Shown piece after piece: positions 62,321 through 64,000 of a stretch of 64,000 nt of DNA. Positions within the stretch are counted from its first letter, which is position 1, and each line of letters opens with the position of its first letter. Both the position numbers and the translations under genes were made by a program. The stretch lies in NCBI GenBank assembly GCA_022641775.1, contig JALCDS010000003.1, positions 50,306 to 114,305 of the forward strand, given 5' to 3'. Under the pieces are notes generated by a model. The model was not told the DNA's origin. It saw only the letters and a list, made by a program, of their open reading frames with translations, and did not search any database. Source of the stretch: Clostridiaceae bacterium. GTDB lineage: Bacteria > Cyanobacteriota > Vampirovibrionia > Gastranaerophilales > Gastranaerophilaceae.

Positions 62321-62938
62321 GGCGTAAGATATTGGCAAATTCAATATGCTGATTTTATAGGCAGGATGCCTAAAGAAGCAATGATAACAGAAGCCCAATT
62401 TTTTGAAATTGCAAAATTTATCAGGGATACTAAAGTAAAATATTCTAATAATATTTATGTTACAGGTGCAGATGTTGCCGGTTATATGAGCGAATTAGCA
62501 AAATCGATTCAACATGAGTGGAAAGGTTGTCAAGCCGGGTTGAGTGTACTTGGAATAGGTAGCGATGGAACTATTAGAGGTTGTTTATCTCAACAATTGG
62601 ATAAATTTATTGAAGGAAACATTAGAGAACGCTCTCTTATTGATATTTGGAATGATGAAAATTCTTTTTATTACAATAGAAAGTTTTCTTGTTCAATGTT
62701 GACAGGATATTGCAAAGAATGTGAATACGCTTCAACATGTAAAGGTGGTTGTAGTCGTTCTTCTTCAACCGAAGGAGAACATTGCAGATGCAATCCTTAT
62801 TGTTTGCATAAAATTGAAAAAGAAGGCTTTTCAAATATTATGCAAGCCCGTACAAAATTTGAACAGGATGAAATAGCTGAAATGTACAATCCAATTAGAG
62901 AATTACCGAACGAATTCTATGAAAAATACAGACCGTAA
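62321..62938 (+). pseudogene. C-terminal remnant of a radical SAM/SPASM protein
   Basis: From codon 62321 the frame reads GVRYWQIQYADFIGRMPK, a typical end of a radical SAM core. It continues into a complete SPASM domain: C-x(12)-GTIRGC and then C-x2-C-x5-C-x3-C (CKECEYASTCKGGC), with a final Cys in NPYCLHK. These would hold auxiliary Fe-S clusters. The SAM-binding CxxxCxxC half is missing: upstream is the promoter and start of the divergent 61475 gene. The first internal ATG is at 62366 (190 residues). Such enzymes modify peptides or sulfatases; alone this piece should be inactive as a radical enzyme. Confidence 0.8.
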
Positions 62939-62939
62939 A

Positions 62940-64000
<1,061 letters not shown>

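Overview
The window is AT-rich bacterial chromosome using the standard code, densely packed with genes on both strands. The gene set suggests a non-photosynthetic relative of Cyanobacteria (Melainabacteria/Vampirovibrionia, probably a gut Gastranaerophilales). This is inferred from three type IV pilin-like proteins with near-identical FTLAEVLITLG-type N-termini, a cyanobacteria-like long NusB, and fermentative markers: pyrophosphate-dependent phosphofructokinase and the [FeFe]-hydrogenase maturase HydE. No marker gene here proves the placement. No prophage, tRNA or CRISPR array is visible.

Layout. 0-2.6 kb: the end of an unknown gene, a CxxCxxCC protein and a TPR protein. 2.7-6.4 kb: a 1239-residue mosaic protein with an EF-hand, a His-rich stretch, a J-domain-like HPD segment and a long AEAQAK repeat. 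9.0-6.4 kb (minus): an operon of a HAD phosphatase, ispF, ogt and a CDF cation transporter. 9.1-13.7 kb: lineage-type proteins (Met/Gly-rich, HExxH metalloprotease-like, LysM, pilin-like). 13.8-14.15 kb (minus): RNase P RNA. 14.7-19.0 kb: class A PBP, fused pabBC and pabA. 20.6-19.0 kb (minus): nusB-ftsY. 20.8-26.3 kb: EF-hand protein, prs, a response regulator and histidine kinase pair, tadA and a TIGR02757-type gene. 31.2-26.3 kb (minus): hom, thrC and a U32 peptidase, with a small forward gene between hom and thrC. 31.3-35.4 kb: a 43-residue small ORF, a DUF3137-like protein and clpB. 35.5-39.1 kb: ribE-ribBA-GNAT-pilin. 40.3-43.4 kb: an accessory patch of palindromic repeats around a frameshifted GIY-YIG nuclease gene, a secreted protein, a pilin-like gene and an XRE regulator. 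43.4-48.4 kb: a secreted TPR protein with its partner, manC and rmlA. 53.0-48.5 kb (minus): mfd and a PrsA-like foldase. 53.0-64 kb: hydE, a TolC-type protein, lepA, ffh, PPi-PFK, a PT-repeat protein, a beheaded radical-SAM/SPASM gene and the 3' part of eno.

How it works together. Most of the window is core metabolism and information processing: folate (pabBC/A), riboflavin (ribE/ribBA), isoprenoid (ispF), threonine (hom/thrC), nucleotide (prs) and sugar-nucleotide (manC/rmlA) synthesis, cell wall, SRP targeting (ffh and ftsY), repair (mfd, ogt) and glycolysis (PPi-PFK, eno). Between these lie lineage-type proteins with no assigned function. Several housekeeping genes have an extended or consensus -10 box ending six or seven bases before the ATG, which predicts leaderless transcripts. 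Several convergent gene pairs share or nearly share stop codons.

The most unusual items are the repeat array with the broken GIY-YIG gene, the J-domain mosaic protein, the shared DxNGxxxPN motif of the scattered pilin-like proteins, a probable AUU start on a secreted TPR protein, and the orphan SPASM domain next to a protein with three spaced LYGVPPE motifs.
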